From Rubricoccus sp038746605 (lineage in GTDB: Bacteria; Bacteroidota; Rhodothermia; Rhodothermales; Rubricoccaceae): a stretch of 64,000 nt of DNA. Shown in pieces: positions 15,531 to 24,108 of this stretch. The stretch is taken from contig JBCDKM010000022.1 in the NCBI GenBank assembly GCA_038746605.1, positions 24,815 through 88,814 of the forward strand, written 5' to 3'. The first letter of the stretch is position 1. The number at the start of each line of letters is the position of its first letter. Both the position numbers and the translations under genes were made by a program. The notes under the pieces were generated by a model. That model was not told the DNA's origin. It saw only the letters and a list, made by a program, of their open reading frames with translations, and searched no databases.

Positions 15531-15683
15531 CAGGGGCTCCGCATGAAGCGGAACGGACGCGGAAAGTAGAGAGCCGGAATAGCCCTCCGGGTGCACGAGG
15601 GGTGAATTGCGAGACCCGAGAGGCGACCTCACCCATAGCGAGAGGGCGACCCTTCGTGTGGATCGCCCCCTCAGGCTTGGCAG

Positions 15684-15704
15684 TCTCGGTGCGCGCACCG
15701 AGGC
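15684..15704. repeat. Palindrome family, 8-nt loop copy
   Basis: TCTCGG-8 nt-CCGAGG, with the GCGG tail on one side only. It lies 14 bp from the stop of the next gene. Confidence 0.5.
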
Positions 15705-15718
15705 GGAGGATGTTGTCG

Positions 15719-17626
15719 CTAGTAGATCGGCGCGGGGAGCGGACCGGTCGCGAGCGAGTCGTTGCGGAGGTCCATCGGGTTGATGGTCAACAGGTCCTCC
15801 CGCGTCTGGAGCAGGCTCTCGAAGACACTCGTGCGCCAGAACGTGCGGTGGATACTGATGATCTTGGTCTGCGTCTGGCGGAAGCGGCTGTCTGGGTTCT
15901 GCCGCGCGAGAGCGCGCATCTGGCTGTAGAGCCGCTCCAAGCGAGCCTTGTTGCCACGCGTGAAGCCGAACCGCCCGATGTCCTCCACCAGCGCCTCGTA
16001 CTCACGGTCAGTCGGCGTGTACTCGGAGTCCTCCACCTTAAAGGTGTCCTCGTTGAAGGCTGTGACCTCACCGACCACGTTGAGACCGACGCGCTTGAGA
16101 GCCGCGTTCGCCCCGGCGGGGAGGAAGAACCGGATGGGCTCGTCGCCCACAGCAGCGGTGAGCACCACATTGCCGTTCGCTGGCACACCGACGCCCGTCG
16201 CGCCGGGCGCCATCGGGAGCTTGAAGTGGGGGTTGAGCTGGCGGAACCGCTCGTAGGCGGAGCGGCCATCGGCATAGCTCCAGTTGAGGCGCTGCTCGAC
16301 AGGCTCCAGCGCATCCAGCAGGCGCTCCAACGTGATGCGCTCGCCGGGGGCGATCTGGACGCGCTCCACGCGTGCCGTCTCGCTCGGATCGATGAGTTGA
16401 CTCTCCGTCGCGCGGAGGGCGCCGTAGGCCTTGAGGACGTAGATGCGCGAGTGCGGGCCGAAGCTGGAGACAGCGTCCACGCGCTCGAAGCCGTCGGTCA
16501 CGCCCCACATGTAGGCGTCCGAGACGTGCTGCTCGGAGCGGACGGCCAGGGGGTGCGCCTTGAGGTACTCGCGGTAGAGCTTGTGGATGTTTGCGACGCC
16601 CGTGTGATACGCCGAGACACCCGGCAACTCGTGGCCGACGGCGTTGGAGTAGGCGCGGACGAGCATCAGCGCAGGCTCCACCGAGAGGAGCGGATGCAGT
16701 TCCTCGGCTACCTTGATCGTCCCACCGCTCGTGAGGGGCACGTCGTAGCGCTCCACGTCGAACAGTGCGAGGATGTCCGGCATCATCTGGTAGCGGCTGC
16801 GGGCGCCCGCGCTGCTGACGAGGTGGTCCTGGTTGAACGTCTCGACGGTGCCGATCTCGGTCGCGAGGAGGCTCAGACCAAGCCGTCGGGCGAGTTGGAC
16901 CTCGTAGGCGATGAACGGGTTGTCGCGCTCGCGGCTCTCCAGGGTGTTGTCCGCATAGCCCCAGCGGATAATGATGTCCTTTCTCGGGATGCCCTGATCC
17001 TGGAGGCGCTGCCGAAGGGCCGAGGTAGCCGTGCGGCGGGCGCGGTTGACCTCGTCCCAGTTGACTTGACCAGAGGCCCGGTAGTCGTTCCGCATCGAGG
17101 TCAGCGTGACCACATCAAGCGGCTGGCCGTTGCGGGCGTCGTAGGCGCGGACAGTGAAGTTGTCGTCCACCCCGTACGCCTTCCGAAACATCTCCAGGCG
17201 GAAGCGGAAGTCTGCCATCATGTCGAACTCACCACCCTCCTCGGCGTCAGCGTCAGTGAGAAAGGCCCCCCCGAAGTACTGGCCGAAGCGGTAGTCCGGA
17301 TGGAGATCGAGTTGGCGGAAGCTGTACGCCTCGCCGACCTCTACGGTAGGAGGTGCGGGTAGGGCGGAGGCGGCGGAGGGAGTATCTGGCGCTCGCTGCG
17401 CCGCCACATCGCCTCGCGCCACGAGCGTACCGACGAGGGCCACGACGCCGAGGAAGCCGAGGGCGACGGTCGCGAGACGGAGGCTTGCACGGAGATGGCT
17501 GCGGCCTCGCTCGCCTTCAGGAGAGGGGTCGTCCTCGGGAGCAACGGTCTGAGGTTCCTCCTCGACCTCGTCCGAGACAAAGCTGAGAGCCGGGAGGAAG
17601 CGAGGTCGGTCAGCGGGATCGCTCAT
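15719..17626 (-). CDS. Membrane-anchored lytic-transglycosylase-like protein
   Basis: A 635-residue protein with a charged cytoplasmic N-terminus, one membrane helix at about residues 47-70, and a long extracytoplasmic part. Around 259-283 the sequence 'VETFNQDHLVSSAGARSRYQMMP' resembles the SLT pattern 'ExxfNxxxxSxaGArGxyQmmP', with a glutamate at the catalytic position. Nearby 'GVSAYHTGVANIHKLYREYL' fits the later helices of the lysozyme-like fold. The remaining regions are unrecognised. A peptidoglycan-processing role is inferred; activity is uncertain because conservation is only partial. Confidence 0.65.
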   Translation of the reverse strand: MSDPADRPRFLPALSFVSDEVEEEPQTVAPEDDPSPEGERGRSHLRASLRLATVALGFLGVVALVGTLVARGDVAAQRAPDTPSAASALPAPPTVEVGEAYSFRQLDLHPDYRFGQYFGGAFLTDADAEEGGEFDMMADFRFRLEMFRKAYGVDDNFTVRAYDARNGQPLDVVTLTSMRNDYRASGQVNWDEVNRARRTATSALRQRLQDQGIPRKDIIIRWGYADNTLESRERDNPFIAYEVQLARRLGLSLLATEIGTVETFNQDHLVSSAGARSRYQMMPDILALFDVERYDVPLTSGGTIKVAEELHPLLSVEPALMLVRAYSNAVGHELPGVSAYHTGVANIHKLYREYLKAHPLAVRSEQHVSDAYMWGVTDGFERVDAVSSFGPHSRIYVLKAYGALRATESQLIDPSETARVERVQIAPGERITLERLLDALEPVEQRLNWSYADGRSAYERFRQLNPHFKLPMAPGATGVGVPANGNVVLTAAVGDEPIRFFLPAGANAALKRVGLNVVGEVTAFNEDTFKVEDSEYTPTDREYEALVEDIGRFGFTRGNKARLERLYSQMRALARQNPDSRFRQTQTKIISIHRTFWRTSVFESLLQTREDLLTINPMDLRNDSLATGPLPAPIY

Positions 17627-17731
17627 AGCGGGGGAAGGCAGTGCGCCTGTAACAGACCGGTGGGGAGGAAGGTCCGTCTGTGACGGTACGGCACGGAACC
17701 GAAACGTGGGGCAAGAATCAGTCCACGAACG

Positions 17732-18442
17732 CTAGGCAGGGATCGTTCGTGCGGTACGGGCGCGCTCCACGAGGTCCTCGAAGAGTACGTCCAGCGGTGG
17801 ATCCATGGCCTCCGGGTGGAACTGAACCCCCACGAAGGCCCCGTCGGACGTCTCGATGGCCTCGATGACTCCGTCGGGCGCGCTCGCGGAGACGATCAGC
17901 CCAGCGCCCGGCTCGGCGATGGCCTGCACATGGCGCGTGTTCACCTCCAGCGTCTCCACTCCGACGAGACGACGGAAGCGCGTGTCAGGATGAACGGTGG
18001 CCGGGTGTTCAGTGCCGCCACGTCCCCGACTGTGGGTCGCGGTGCCGGAGACATCGCGCTCGACGTCTGCGTAAATGCTGCCCCCGCGAATCGCGCTCGC
18101 GAGTTGCATGCCGTAGCAGATGCCGAGGGTGGGACGGCGCGCATCGAGGAAAAGGCGGAGGAGCCGCGTATCGCTAGCGATGCGGAGCGGCTCGGTCTCG
18201 TCGATATCGTCTGGAAGGTTCCCTACGAGGCGGTCCGTGACGGCGGGGCCGCCGGTGACGACGAGGCCGTCCAAGAACGTCGCGAAGGTTTCCGCTGCGG
18301 CATCTGTCTCCAGCATCGGAATGAGGAGGGGGAGGCCGCCCGCACGCTCCACGGCGTGGACGTAGCGGAGATCGAGCCGCTGCTCCAGCGCGCCGCGCTC
18401 GGTGCGGTTGAGAGAGGTGGTGACGCCGATGCGAGGACGCAT
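17732..18442 (-). CDS. Class I glutamine amidotransferase, peptidase C26 type
   Basis: A 236-residue protein of the gamma-glutamyl-gamma-aminobutyrate hydrolase (PuuD-like) family. The nucleophile elbow is GICYGMQL and the His-Glu pair is in 'GVQFHPEAM' near the C-terminus. 'PRIGVTTS' at the N-terminus and 'LDGLVVTGGPAV' are also family features. It probably hydrolyses a gamma-glutamyl amide in polyamine or related catabolism, though no pathway partners are adjacent. ATG 18442 gives the normal N-terminus. Confidence 0.9.
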   Translation of the reverse strand: MRPRIGVTTSLNRTERGALEQRLDLRYVHAVERAGGLPLLIPMLETDAAAETFATFLDGLVVTGGPAVTDRLVGNLPDDIDETEPLRIASDTRLLRLFLDARRPTLGICYGMQLASAIRGGSIYADVERDVSGTATHSRGRGGTEHPATVHPDTRFRRLVGVETLEVNTRHVQAIAEPGAGLIVSASAPDGVIEAIETSDGAFVGVQFHPEAMDPPLDVLFEDLVERARTARTIPA

Positions 18443-18461
18443 GAGGAGGGGCTGGGTCGGT

Positions 18462-18482
18462 CCGCCTCGGTGCCGAGGCGGG
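18462..18482. repeat. Palindrome, 2-nt loop class
   Basis: Loop TG. Located between the amidotransferase start and the Smr stop. Confidence 0.9.
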
Positions 18483-18545
18483 GCGCAAGGTCGGGACAAA
18501 TCGCGCAGATGCAATGGGCTTGTGTTGCGAGCAGGCTACCCGGTG

Positions 18546-18881
18546 CTACGATTCGAGTTCGTCGAGCGTGATCGGACGGCGGTCCACCGGGCCGAGAGCA
18601 CGGAGTCCGATCAGGACGTGTCCCTCGGTGCGGTGCGCGCTCGCGACCCAGAGATCCAGCGCTCCGCTGTCCAGCAGCCGGAGGACGGCCGTCTTGACCG
18701 TCCGATTGCCACCGTCCCAGTCGGTCGTGCTCGCGCCGTGGACCACGCGAAGGGTGGAGCGCCCTGCCTCGGCGCCGATCTCGACGGCCGCGAACACGAG
18801 GTCTTCTGCCTCGTGTAGCATCGCGCCGTGGAGGTCGAGGGTGACGGAGGCGCCGTCGTCGGTGACAGAGGGGCGGGGCAT
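18546..18881 (-). CDS. Small Smr-domain protein
   Basis: A 111-residue protein that is little more than a Smr domain: 'VTLDLHGAMLHEAEDLVFAAV' then 'STLRVVHGAS', 'TVKTAVLRLLDSG' and a C-terminal beta strand. DLHG and the (here HGAS, usually HGKG) glycine motif are the functional signatures; the second is degenerate, so nuclease activity is doubtful. The start ATG shares its CATG with an in-frame ATG of the divergent BrkB gene. Confidence 0.78.
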   Translation of the reverse strand: MPRPSVTDDGASVTLDLHGAMLHEAEDLVFAAVEIGAEAGRSTLRVVHGASTTDWDGGNRTVKTAVLRLLDSGALDLWVASAHRTEGHVLIGLRALGPVDRRPITLDELES

Positions 18882-18933
18882 GAAACGAGTCGGGACCGAC
18901 GTGCATTCTACGCCCTCATTCTGTCTGCCCCTC

Positions 18934-19938
18934 GTGAAGCTGACCACCTCCGGCGTTCTCACGGTGCTCAAGCGGACGGGGGCCGCGGTCGCGGACGACG
19001 ACGTCCCGAGCCTCGCCGCCGCCATCGCGTACTACACCGTCTTCTCGCTGCCCCCGCTACTCGTCGTCCTGATCGGCCTGGCAGGAGCGGCGGTCGGCGC
19101 AGAGCGCGTGACCGAGGCCATCATCGGGCAAGTCGGCGGGCTGATCGGCCCGGAGGGCGGAGCGGAGATCCGCACGATGATCGAGAACGCGAGCACGCTC
19201 GGCACGGGCATCGGCGCGAAGGTAGCCGGGCTGGCGGCGCTGCTTTTCGGGGCGACGGGCGCCTTCGGACAACTTCAGAAAGCTCTCAACCGAGCCTGGG
19301 GCGTGGACAAGTCGACTGCAGGCGGCGGTCTCCTGGATGTGATCGTCAAGCGCGCGCTCTCGTTCGGGATGGTGCTGACCATCGCGTTCCTGTTGCTCGT
19401 CTCGCTCGCCATCAGTGCCGCTCTCGCCGCTCTCAGCGATGCCTCCGGGGCGCTCGTCCCGACCGGCTTCGCAGGCGTCTTTGCTCGGATCACCACCGAT
19501 CTCGTCTCCGTCGGTGTCGTCTCGGTTCTCTTCGCGCTCATGTTTCGCTACCTGCCGGACGCGGAGGTTCGATGGAAGGATGTGTGGGTGGGGGCAGTGG
19601 TGACATCGCTCTTTTTCTCCGTCGGGAAGGTGTTCATCGGGCTCTACCTGGGCATCGCGGATCCGGGCGGCGCGTTTGGCGCGGCGGGGGCGCTCGCGCT
19701 GATCCTCGTGTGGATCTACTACTCGTCGCTGATCGTGCTGGTGGGGGCGGAGTTCACACAGGTCTGGGCCGAGGCCTTCGGAGGTGGCATCGAACCGGAC
19801 TCCCCGGGCGGTGACGACGGCTCCGAGCCTGCCGGACGCCCGCCCACACCCTCGGGCGATGGCGCTACCTATCTGTCTGACTCACTCCCCGAGGTGGCCC
19901 ATCCTGTGGCCGCGCCGCGAGACCCGTCGCCGTACTGA
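18934..19938 (+). CDS. YihY/BrkB-family inner-membrane protein
   Basis: A YihY/virulence-factor-BrkB protein: 'DDDVPSLAAAIAYYTVFSLPPLLVVLIGLAGA' at the start, then five more hydrophobic helices and 'ALALILVWIYYSSLIVLVGAEFTQVWA' at the end of the fold. These proteins were once thought to be RNase BN and are now of unknown, possibly transport, function. The GTG at 18934 gives a normal N-terminus (334 residues). An upstream ATG at 18880 would add 18 residues but would collide with the Smr start. The hydrophilic C-terminal tail is Pro/Gly-rich. Confidence 0.88.
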   Translation: MKLTTSGVLTVLKRTGAAVADDDVPSLAAAIAYYTVFSLPPLLVVLIGLAGAAVGAERVTEAIIGQVGGLIGPEGGAEIRTMIENASTLGTGIGAKVAGLAALLFGATGAFGQLQKALNRAWGVDKSTAGGGLLDVIVKRALSFGMVLTIAFLLLVSLAISAALAALSDASGALVPTGFAGVFARITTDLVSVGVVSVLFALMFRYLPDAEVRWKDVWVGAVVTSLFFSVGKVFIGLYLGIADPGGAFGAAGALALILVWIYYSSLIVLVGAEFTQVWAEAFGGGIEPDSPGGDDGSEPAGRPPTPSGDGATYLSDSLPEVAHPVAAPRDPSPY

Positions 19939-19942
19939 GCAC

Positions 19943-19977
19943 GCCCGCCTCGGTGTGTCCGTGGAGGTATCGAGGCA
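19943..19977. repeat. Palindrome, 16-nt loop class
   Basis: Loop TGTGTCCGTGGAGGTA; one arm is slightly mutated. It lies between convergent gene ends, 4 and 7 bp from the two stops. Confidence 0.85.
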
Positions 19978-19984
19978 GAGACGA

Positions 19985-20518
19985 TCAGGTCACGAGTCTC
20001 GGTTGCGCGTTGACAAACTGGACCAGCGTCCCGACCGTCAGCGGCGCGCCATGAAACGGGTTGAAACGGGTTGTCTCCCAGTCGTATCCAGCGCGCTGTG
20101 CGACCCGGGTCGCCACATCTTCAGCCTCTTCAGGATCGATCCCTAGGTCGCGGTCCAGGTCATCATCGGGAAAGAGAGGGAGAGGTCGATCATTGAGGCT
20201 CACGTAGCTTTGGACCTCGTCCCAGGCAGCACGGATCACCCAGGGGTCTGTCGTGCGCCGGTCGAAGGTGCGCGCGAAGGAGCAAATGGAGCCCTCGGGT
20301 CGGCTGGCATGGAGCCGCCGGAGTTGGGATCGACCGGCCAGGCAGGCAACGCCGAAAAGCCCCGCCACGCCCAAGCAAACCCACGGCACGGAAACCAACA
20401 GCGCCCCGGCGCCGAGTCCCAGCCCGCCGAGAGTCGCCCAGCCTACGGGGGACAGTGGCGTCTCTTGGAGCGATGGCATCGTGCGCGAGAAACCTCGCGA
20501 GGGGGCGGAAGCAGACAT
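19985..20518 (-). CDS. Hypothetical two-helix membrane protein with DUF1493-like tail
   Basis: A 177-residue protein from ATG 20518. Two hydrophobic helices (about residues 25-60) are followed by a soluble C-terminal domain. That domain has 'TDPWVIRAAWDEVQSYVS', 'LFPDDDLDRDLGIDPEEAEDVATRVAQRAG' and 'PLTVGTLVQFV'. The pattern recalls DUF1493/acyl-carrier-like small domains, but there is no DSL phosphopantetheine motif. I cannot assign a function. Expression and start are supported only by coding character. Confidence 0.6.
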   Translation of the reverse strand: MSASAPSRGFSRTMPSLQETPLSPVGWATLGGLGLGAGALLVSVPWVCLGVAGLFGVACLAGRSQLRRLHASRPEGSICSFARTFDRRTTDPWVIRAAWDEVQSYVSLNDRPLPLFPDDDLDRDLGIDPEEAEDVATRVAQRAGYDWETTRFNPFHGAPLTVGTLVQFVNAQPRLVT

Positions 20519-20538
20519 GCGTATAGAATACAATTCTT

Positions 20539-20574
20539 CCGCCTCGGTCCTTCCGCTGACCCACCGAGGTAGGG
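20539..20574. repeat. Palindrome, 16-nt loop class (mutated)
   Basis: CCGCCTCGG and CCGAGGTAGG with 16 nt between; lies between two divergent gene starts. Confidence 0.75.
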
Positions 20575-20641
20575 GAATCCACGCGTCATCCGAGAACGCC
20601 GGGGCCGGAACACGGTACGCTCCAGGTTCGCCCCCCGCGCC

Positions 20642-20878
20642 ATGGAACGCCCCGTCTGCTCCTGCGGCCACGACCGCTACCACCACTGGATCCGCGCCGA
20701 CCTCAAGTTCAGCAGCGGCGGCTGGTTCGCGATCCTCAACGGCGCCAGCGGGACCCCAAAGTCCATCACGTTCAAGTGCGGTCAGTGCGGCGAAACCTTC
20801 GAGATCACCAAGGATCCCATCGTGCTGAAGGAGTTCCGGCGCTACCCGTACGTCATGCGCAGTGAGGCCACAAAATGA
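20642..20878 (+). CDS. Small zinc-ribbon protein upstream of kamA-like gene
   Basis: A 78-residue protein with CxC near the N-terminus ('VCSCGHDRYHHW') and CxxC in 'FKCGQCGETFEI', forming a probable zinc ribbon. No other domain is present. Its stop overlaps the KamA start (ATGA at 20875-20878), so the two are translationally coupled. This hints at a joint role, though the family is not one I know by name. Confidence 0.7.
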   Translation: MERPVCSCGHDRYHHWIRADLKFSSGGWFAILNGASGTPKSITFKCGQCGETFEITKDPIVLKEFRRYPYVMRSEATK

Positions 20879-22074
20879 CCGCCTTCCCCCAGCACAACGC
20901 CTCCGCGGACGAGTGGGCCGACTGGCGTTGGCAGATGCGCCATCGCGTGAACGACCTCGCGACGCTCTCGCGCTACATCCGCCCGACGGACAGCGAGCGC
21001 CACGCCATCGAGGCCACGCGAGGCATCTTCCGCTGGACCATCACGCCGTACTACGCGAGCCTGATGGACCCGCTCGATCCCGCCTGCCCCGTCCGCCAGC
21101 ACGTCGTGCCGCAGGCGCCCGAGGTGGAGCCGGACATCGTGGGCGTGGTGGACCCACTGGACGAGGTCGGTCACAGTCCGGTCAAAAACCTCGTCCACAA
21201 CTATCCGGACAAGGTCGCCTTCTGCGTGACGTCCGAGTGCGCGGTCTACTGCCGCTACTGCCTCCGCAAGCGGATGGTCGGCGATGCGGACTTCATGATG
21301 CGGAAAAACGAACTGCGCGAGGCACTCGCGTACATCCGCGCCACGCCCGCCATCCGCGACGTGCTCCTCACCGGCGGCGACCCGCTCGTGTTCTCGGACG
21401 CGAACCTGGACTGGCTCCTCGGCGAGCTTCGCGCGATCCGGCATGTCGAGATCGTCCGCCTCGGGAGCCGCCTGCCCGTGGTCAACCCGATGCGGATCAC
21501 GCCGGAGTTGTGCGAGGTCCTCAAGCGGCATCATCCGGTCTGGCTGAATACCCACTTCAACCACCCGAAGGAGCTGACGCATGAGGCGCGCGAGGCGTGC
21601 GAGCGTCTCGCCGAGGCGGGCGTTCCCGTCGGCAACCAGTCGGTCCTCCTTCGCGGCATCAACGACGACGCGGAGACGCTCCGCGAGCTTTCGGAGGGTC
21701 TCGTGCGGATGCGCGTCCGGCCGTACTACCTCTACCACGCGCAGCTCATCGGCGGGACGCCTCACCTGCGGACGCCCATCGAGACGGGGATGCACCTCAT
21801 GCGCGGGCTCCGGGGCCACACGACGGGCTTCGCGGTCCCGGCCTACGTCCTCGATACTCCTGACGGCAAGGTGCCCCTCACGCGCGATTACGTCCTCGGC
21901 CGCTCCGGCGACCACGTGCTGATGGAGACCACGCGAGGCACACTCTGGGCGGAGCCCAACCCACTACCCGAGGGCTACGAGCCGCCGCTCCGCCTCCCCG
22001 AGGTGGACCTTCCCGAGGACGTGCGGACCGTCCCGACCGGCGCGCCGACGTTCGTCTACGCGGAGACGGCGTGA
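20875..22074 (+). CDS. KamA-family radical SAM protein (lysine 2,3-aminomutase-like)
   Basis: A 399-residue radical SAM enzyme. The Fe-S cysteines are C122, C126 and C129 in 'SECAVYCRYCLRKR'. 'VLLTGGDPLVFSD' and 'NTHFNHPKELT' match lysine 2,3-aminomutases, which need PLP and SAM and convert L-lysine to beta-lysine. The family also includes EpmB (EF-P modification) and glutamate 2,3-aminomutases; the 399-residue length fits the KamA side. There is no EpmA or efp next to it. It is coupled by 4 bp to the upstream zinc-ribbon gene. Confidence 0.88.
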   Translation: MTAFPQHNASADEWADWRWQMRHRVNDLATLSRYIRPTDSERHAIEATRGIFRWTITPYYASLMDPLDPACPVRQHVVPQAPEVEPDIVGVVDPLDEVGHSPVKNLVHNYPDKVAFCVTSECAVYCRYCLRKRMVGDADFMMRKNELREALAYIRATPAIRDVLLTGGDPLVFSDANLDWLLGELRAIRHVEIVRLGSRLPVVNPMRITPELCEVLKRHHPVWLNTHFNHPKELTHEAREACERLAEAGVPVGNQSVLLRGINDDAETLRELSEGLVRMRVRPYYLYHAQLIGGTPHLRTPIETGMHLMRGLRGHTTGFAVPAYVLDTPDGKVPLTRDYVLGRSGDHVLMETTRGTLWAEPNPLPEGYEPPLRLPEVDLPEDVRTVPTGAPTFVYAETA

Positions 22075-22080
22075 CCCCGC

Positions 22081-22114
22081 CCGCCTCGGTGCCTCCATGG
22101 ACGGACCGAGGCGG
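22081..22114. repeat. Palindrome, 16-nt loop class
   Basis: Loop contains TCCATGGA, so nearly the whole 34 bp is symmetric. It lies 6 bp after the KamA stop. Confidence 0.9.
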
Positions 22115-22171
22115 AGGGACCCGGACCACGCGGCGAGTGCGTATCTCTCGACTCTGTCCCGAGACATCGCC

Positions 22172-23521
22172 ATGTACGATCTCGCCGCCCTCAGCGCCAA
22201 CGCGCCCGTCGCTCGCGCTCTCCATCTGAAAGACGAACTAGACGGCATGCGCCCGCTCGATCCCGAGCAGGTTGGGAAGGCCATGCAGCGCCTCCGCCTG
22301 GAGTGGACCTACCACTCCAACGCCATCGAAGGGAACACGCTGACGTACGGCGAGACACGCGCGCTTCTTCTCCACGGCGTCACCGCGCAGGGAAAACCGC
22401 TCAAGGACCACCTCGACATCAAGGGACACCGCGAGGCATTGGACTACCTCGAACGGTTCGTCAAGGCGAAGGAGCCGCTTTCCACTACGGCCATCCGCGA
22501 GATGCATCGCGTTCTCCTGGGAGAGCCGTACGAGATGCGAGCCGAGACGCCGGCCGAGGCTCCGACAATGCGCGTCATCACGCCCGGCCAGTACAAGACG
22601 CAGCCGAACCACGTCGTCACGGCGACGGGTGAGACGCACTACTACGCGAGACCGGAGGAGACGCCTGCGCTGATGCAGGACCTCGTGGACTGGGCGCGCG
22701 AGGCGTGGCCGCAAATCGAGGGCTCGCCGCAGGCCGCACTCCCCTTCGCCTCCGACCTCCACCACCGCTTCGCGGCGATCCACCCCTTCGATGACGGGAA
22801 CGGGCGGATGGCGCGGCTGCTGATGAACCTCGTGCTCATGCGCGCCGGGTTTCCGCCCGCCGTGCTCCGGCAGCAGAATCGACCGGCTTACTACGGCGCA
22901 CTCGCTCAGGCCGACGCAGGCGACCTCGGGCCGCTCGTCCAGTTCATCGCAGACGAGCTGACTGAGACGCTAGAACTCTACCTCCGCACCCTACGCGGCG
23001 AGCCCGACCCCGACGCATTCAGCCGACGTGTTGCGCTGCTGAAGCGGCAGGTAGAGACCACTGGCGGTTCGGAGAAGCGGACGCCGGAGGCTGTCGCGCG
23101 GATCGCTCAGGATTTCATCTCCCCGTTTATCCGGCGGGTTGACGAGGGGTTTCAGGAGATAGCTCCGCTATTCAACCATTTAGGCGGCCCGAGTCAGTAC
23201 GTGGGACCCGGTGGAGCCGAGTCGTCCCCTGGCGACCACTTGGCGGAGGATCTACCTAGAACAGAATGGCGGAGCTTTCGTCGGATCCGGAGACTTGAGG
23301 GATTCAGGGCAGACCCAACCCAGCAAGTGCTTTTGATTGTTGAGGGTTCTGTAGGCGACGACCATATCGCCCTCTCTACGAGCAACACGCAGGGCGTGCT
23401 TGCTCGCCTCCGATACGACGAGCCTGTCTCGCCAGAAGAGGCCATCGCTCTTGCGAACGAGGTACTTGAACGCGTCGCCGACCAGATCGAGCGGCTCCAC
23501 CAGCAGGCGCAGGGCCAGTAG
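22172..23521 (+). CDS. Fic-family AMPylase-like protein
   Basis: A 449-residue Fic protein. The catalytic loop HPFDDGNGRMAR is at 204-215 with the invariant His and the phosphate-binding residues intact. An inhibitory helix motif (S/T)xxxEG/N is present as 'SNAIEGN' at 49-55, so this is a class II, self-inhibited Fic with the helix in the N-terminal part. The last 130 residues are not recognisable. Class II Fic proteins transfer AMP to bacterial targets. No antitoxin gene is adjacent, in line with internal inhibition. Confidence 0.92.
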   Translation: MYDLAALSANAPVARALHLKDELDGMRPLDPEQVGKAMQRLRLEWTYHSNAIEGNTLTYGETRALLLHGVTAQGKPLKDHLDIKGHREALDYLERFVKAKEPLSTTAIREMHRVLLGEPYEMRAETPAEAPTMRVITPGQYKTQPNHVVTATGETHYYARPEETPALMQDLVDWAREAWPQIEGSPQAALPFASDLHHRFAAIHPFDDGNGRMARLLMNLVLMRAGFPPAVLRQQNRPAYYGALAQADAGDLGPLVQFIADELTETLELYLRTLRGEPDPDAFSRRVALLKRQVETTGGSEKRTPEAVARIAQDFISPFIRRVDEGFQEIAPLFNHLGGPSQYVGPGGAESSPGDHLAEDLPRTEWRSFRRIRRLEGFRADPTQQVLLIVEGSVGDDHIALSTSNTQGVLARLRYDEPVSPEEAIALANEVLERVADQIERLHQQAQGQ

Positions 23522-23522
23522 G

Positions 23523-23543
23523 CCCGCCTCGGCACCGAGGCGG
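23523..23543. repeat. Palindrome, 2-nt loop class
   Basis: Loop CA; begins one base after the Fic stop codon. Confidence 0.9.
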
Positions 23544-23588
23544 AGACACCTGCGCAACGCCACCACCACCTGTGCGTAGCCGCGCGCC

Positions 23589-24080
23589 ATGCCCATACTC
23601 GGTCTCCTCTTCGCGACTCTGATCGTCGTCCTCGCGCTCGTCTTCTCAGTCATCGGCGCGATCTGGCTCTGGCGTGCGGGCCGATGGGGACGCGTCGGCC
23701 TCGGCGCGCTGGCGGTGCTCTTGGGATGGATAGTCAAGGAGTCCGTCTCACCGGGAGAGGCGTACTACCGGGCGCTGTTCGAGCGCGAGACGGGACGCTC
23801 GTTCCCCGCCTCGGCGCAGATCGTGCGTCGGCAAGCGGCGCTGTTTCCAGAAGAGGCCGCCTCGCTCGTCGCGGAGATTGACTCTGTGGATGCTACTCGG
23901 CTGAACGCGGCCGTCGCGCAGGAGCGTCAGCGCAGCGGGAAGCCGGAGATCTCATGCGGGGGAAGCACTGCGAGGGCCGGGTACCGGGGCGTCCGCACGG
24001 ACCACAAAGACGGCCGGTGCCTCTGGTGGGGCGTCTCCGAGGACGGACGCCGCTTCGCGTTTGAGTACCTCGACCTTTGA
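23589..24080 (+). CDS. Hypothetical membrane-anchored protein
   Basis: A 163-residue protein with two N-terminal hydrophobic helices (about 3-28 and 34-48) and a soluble part of about 110 residues. The soluble part contains 'GEAYYRALFERETGRSFPASAQIVRR' and a two-cysteine end ('SCGGST', 'GRCLWWGV'). I recognise no family. It is convergent with tatC, separated only by a palindrome. Confidence 0.65.
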   Translation: MPILGLLFATLIVVLALVFSVIGAIWLWRAGRWGRVGLGALAVLLGWIVKESVSPGEAYYRALFERETGRSFPASAQIVRRQAALFPEEAASLVAEIDSVDATRLNAAVAQERQRSGKPEISCGGSTARAGYRGVRTDHKDGRCLWWGVSEDGRRFAFEYLDL

Positions 24081-24086
24081 CCCCGC

Positions 24087-24107
24087 CCACCTCGGTACCG
24101 AGGCGGG
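24087..24107. repeat. Palindrome, 2-nt loop class
   Basis: Loop TA, one arm base mutated (CACCTCGG). It fills the space between convergent stops at 24080 and 24109. Confidence 0.85.
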
Positions 24108-24108
24108 G

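Larger units (their letters stand above)
15401..15718. other. Gap: rpsF leader with two atypical palindromes
   Basis: This 318-bp gap precedes rpsF on the minus strand and follows the stop of the 15719-17626 gene. It must hold the ribosomal-operon promoter, which I cannot place by motif. It contains two divergent members of the palindrome family (15483-15530 and 15684-15704). Confidence 0.55.

Noticed and set aside
18761..18779. A palindrome-like stretch in the Smr gene (read as EIGAEAG).
   Set aside because: Too many mismatches in one arm to claim a family member, although the peptide is similar to the intragenic RLGAEA.
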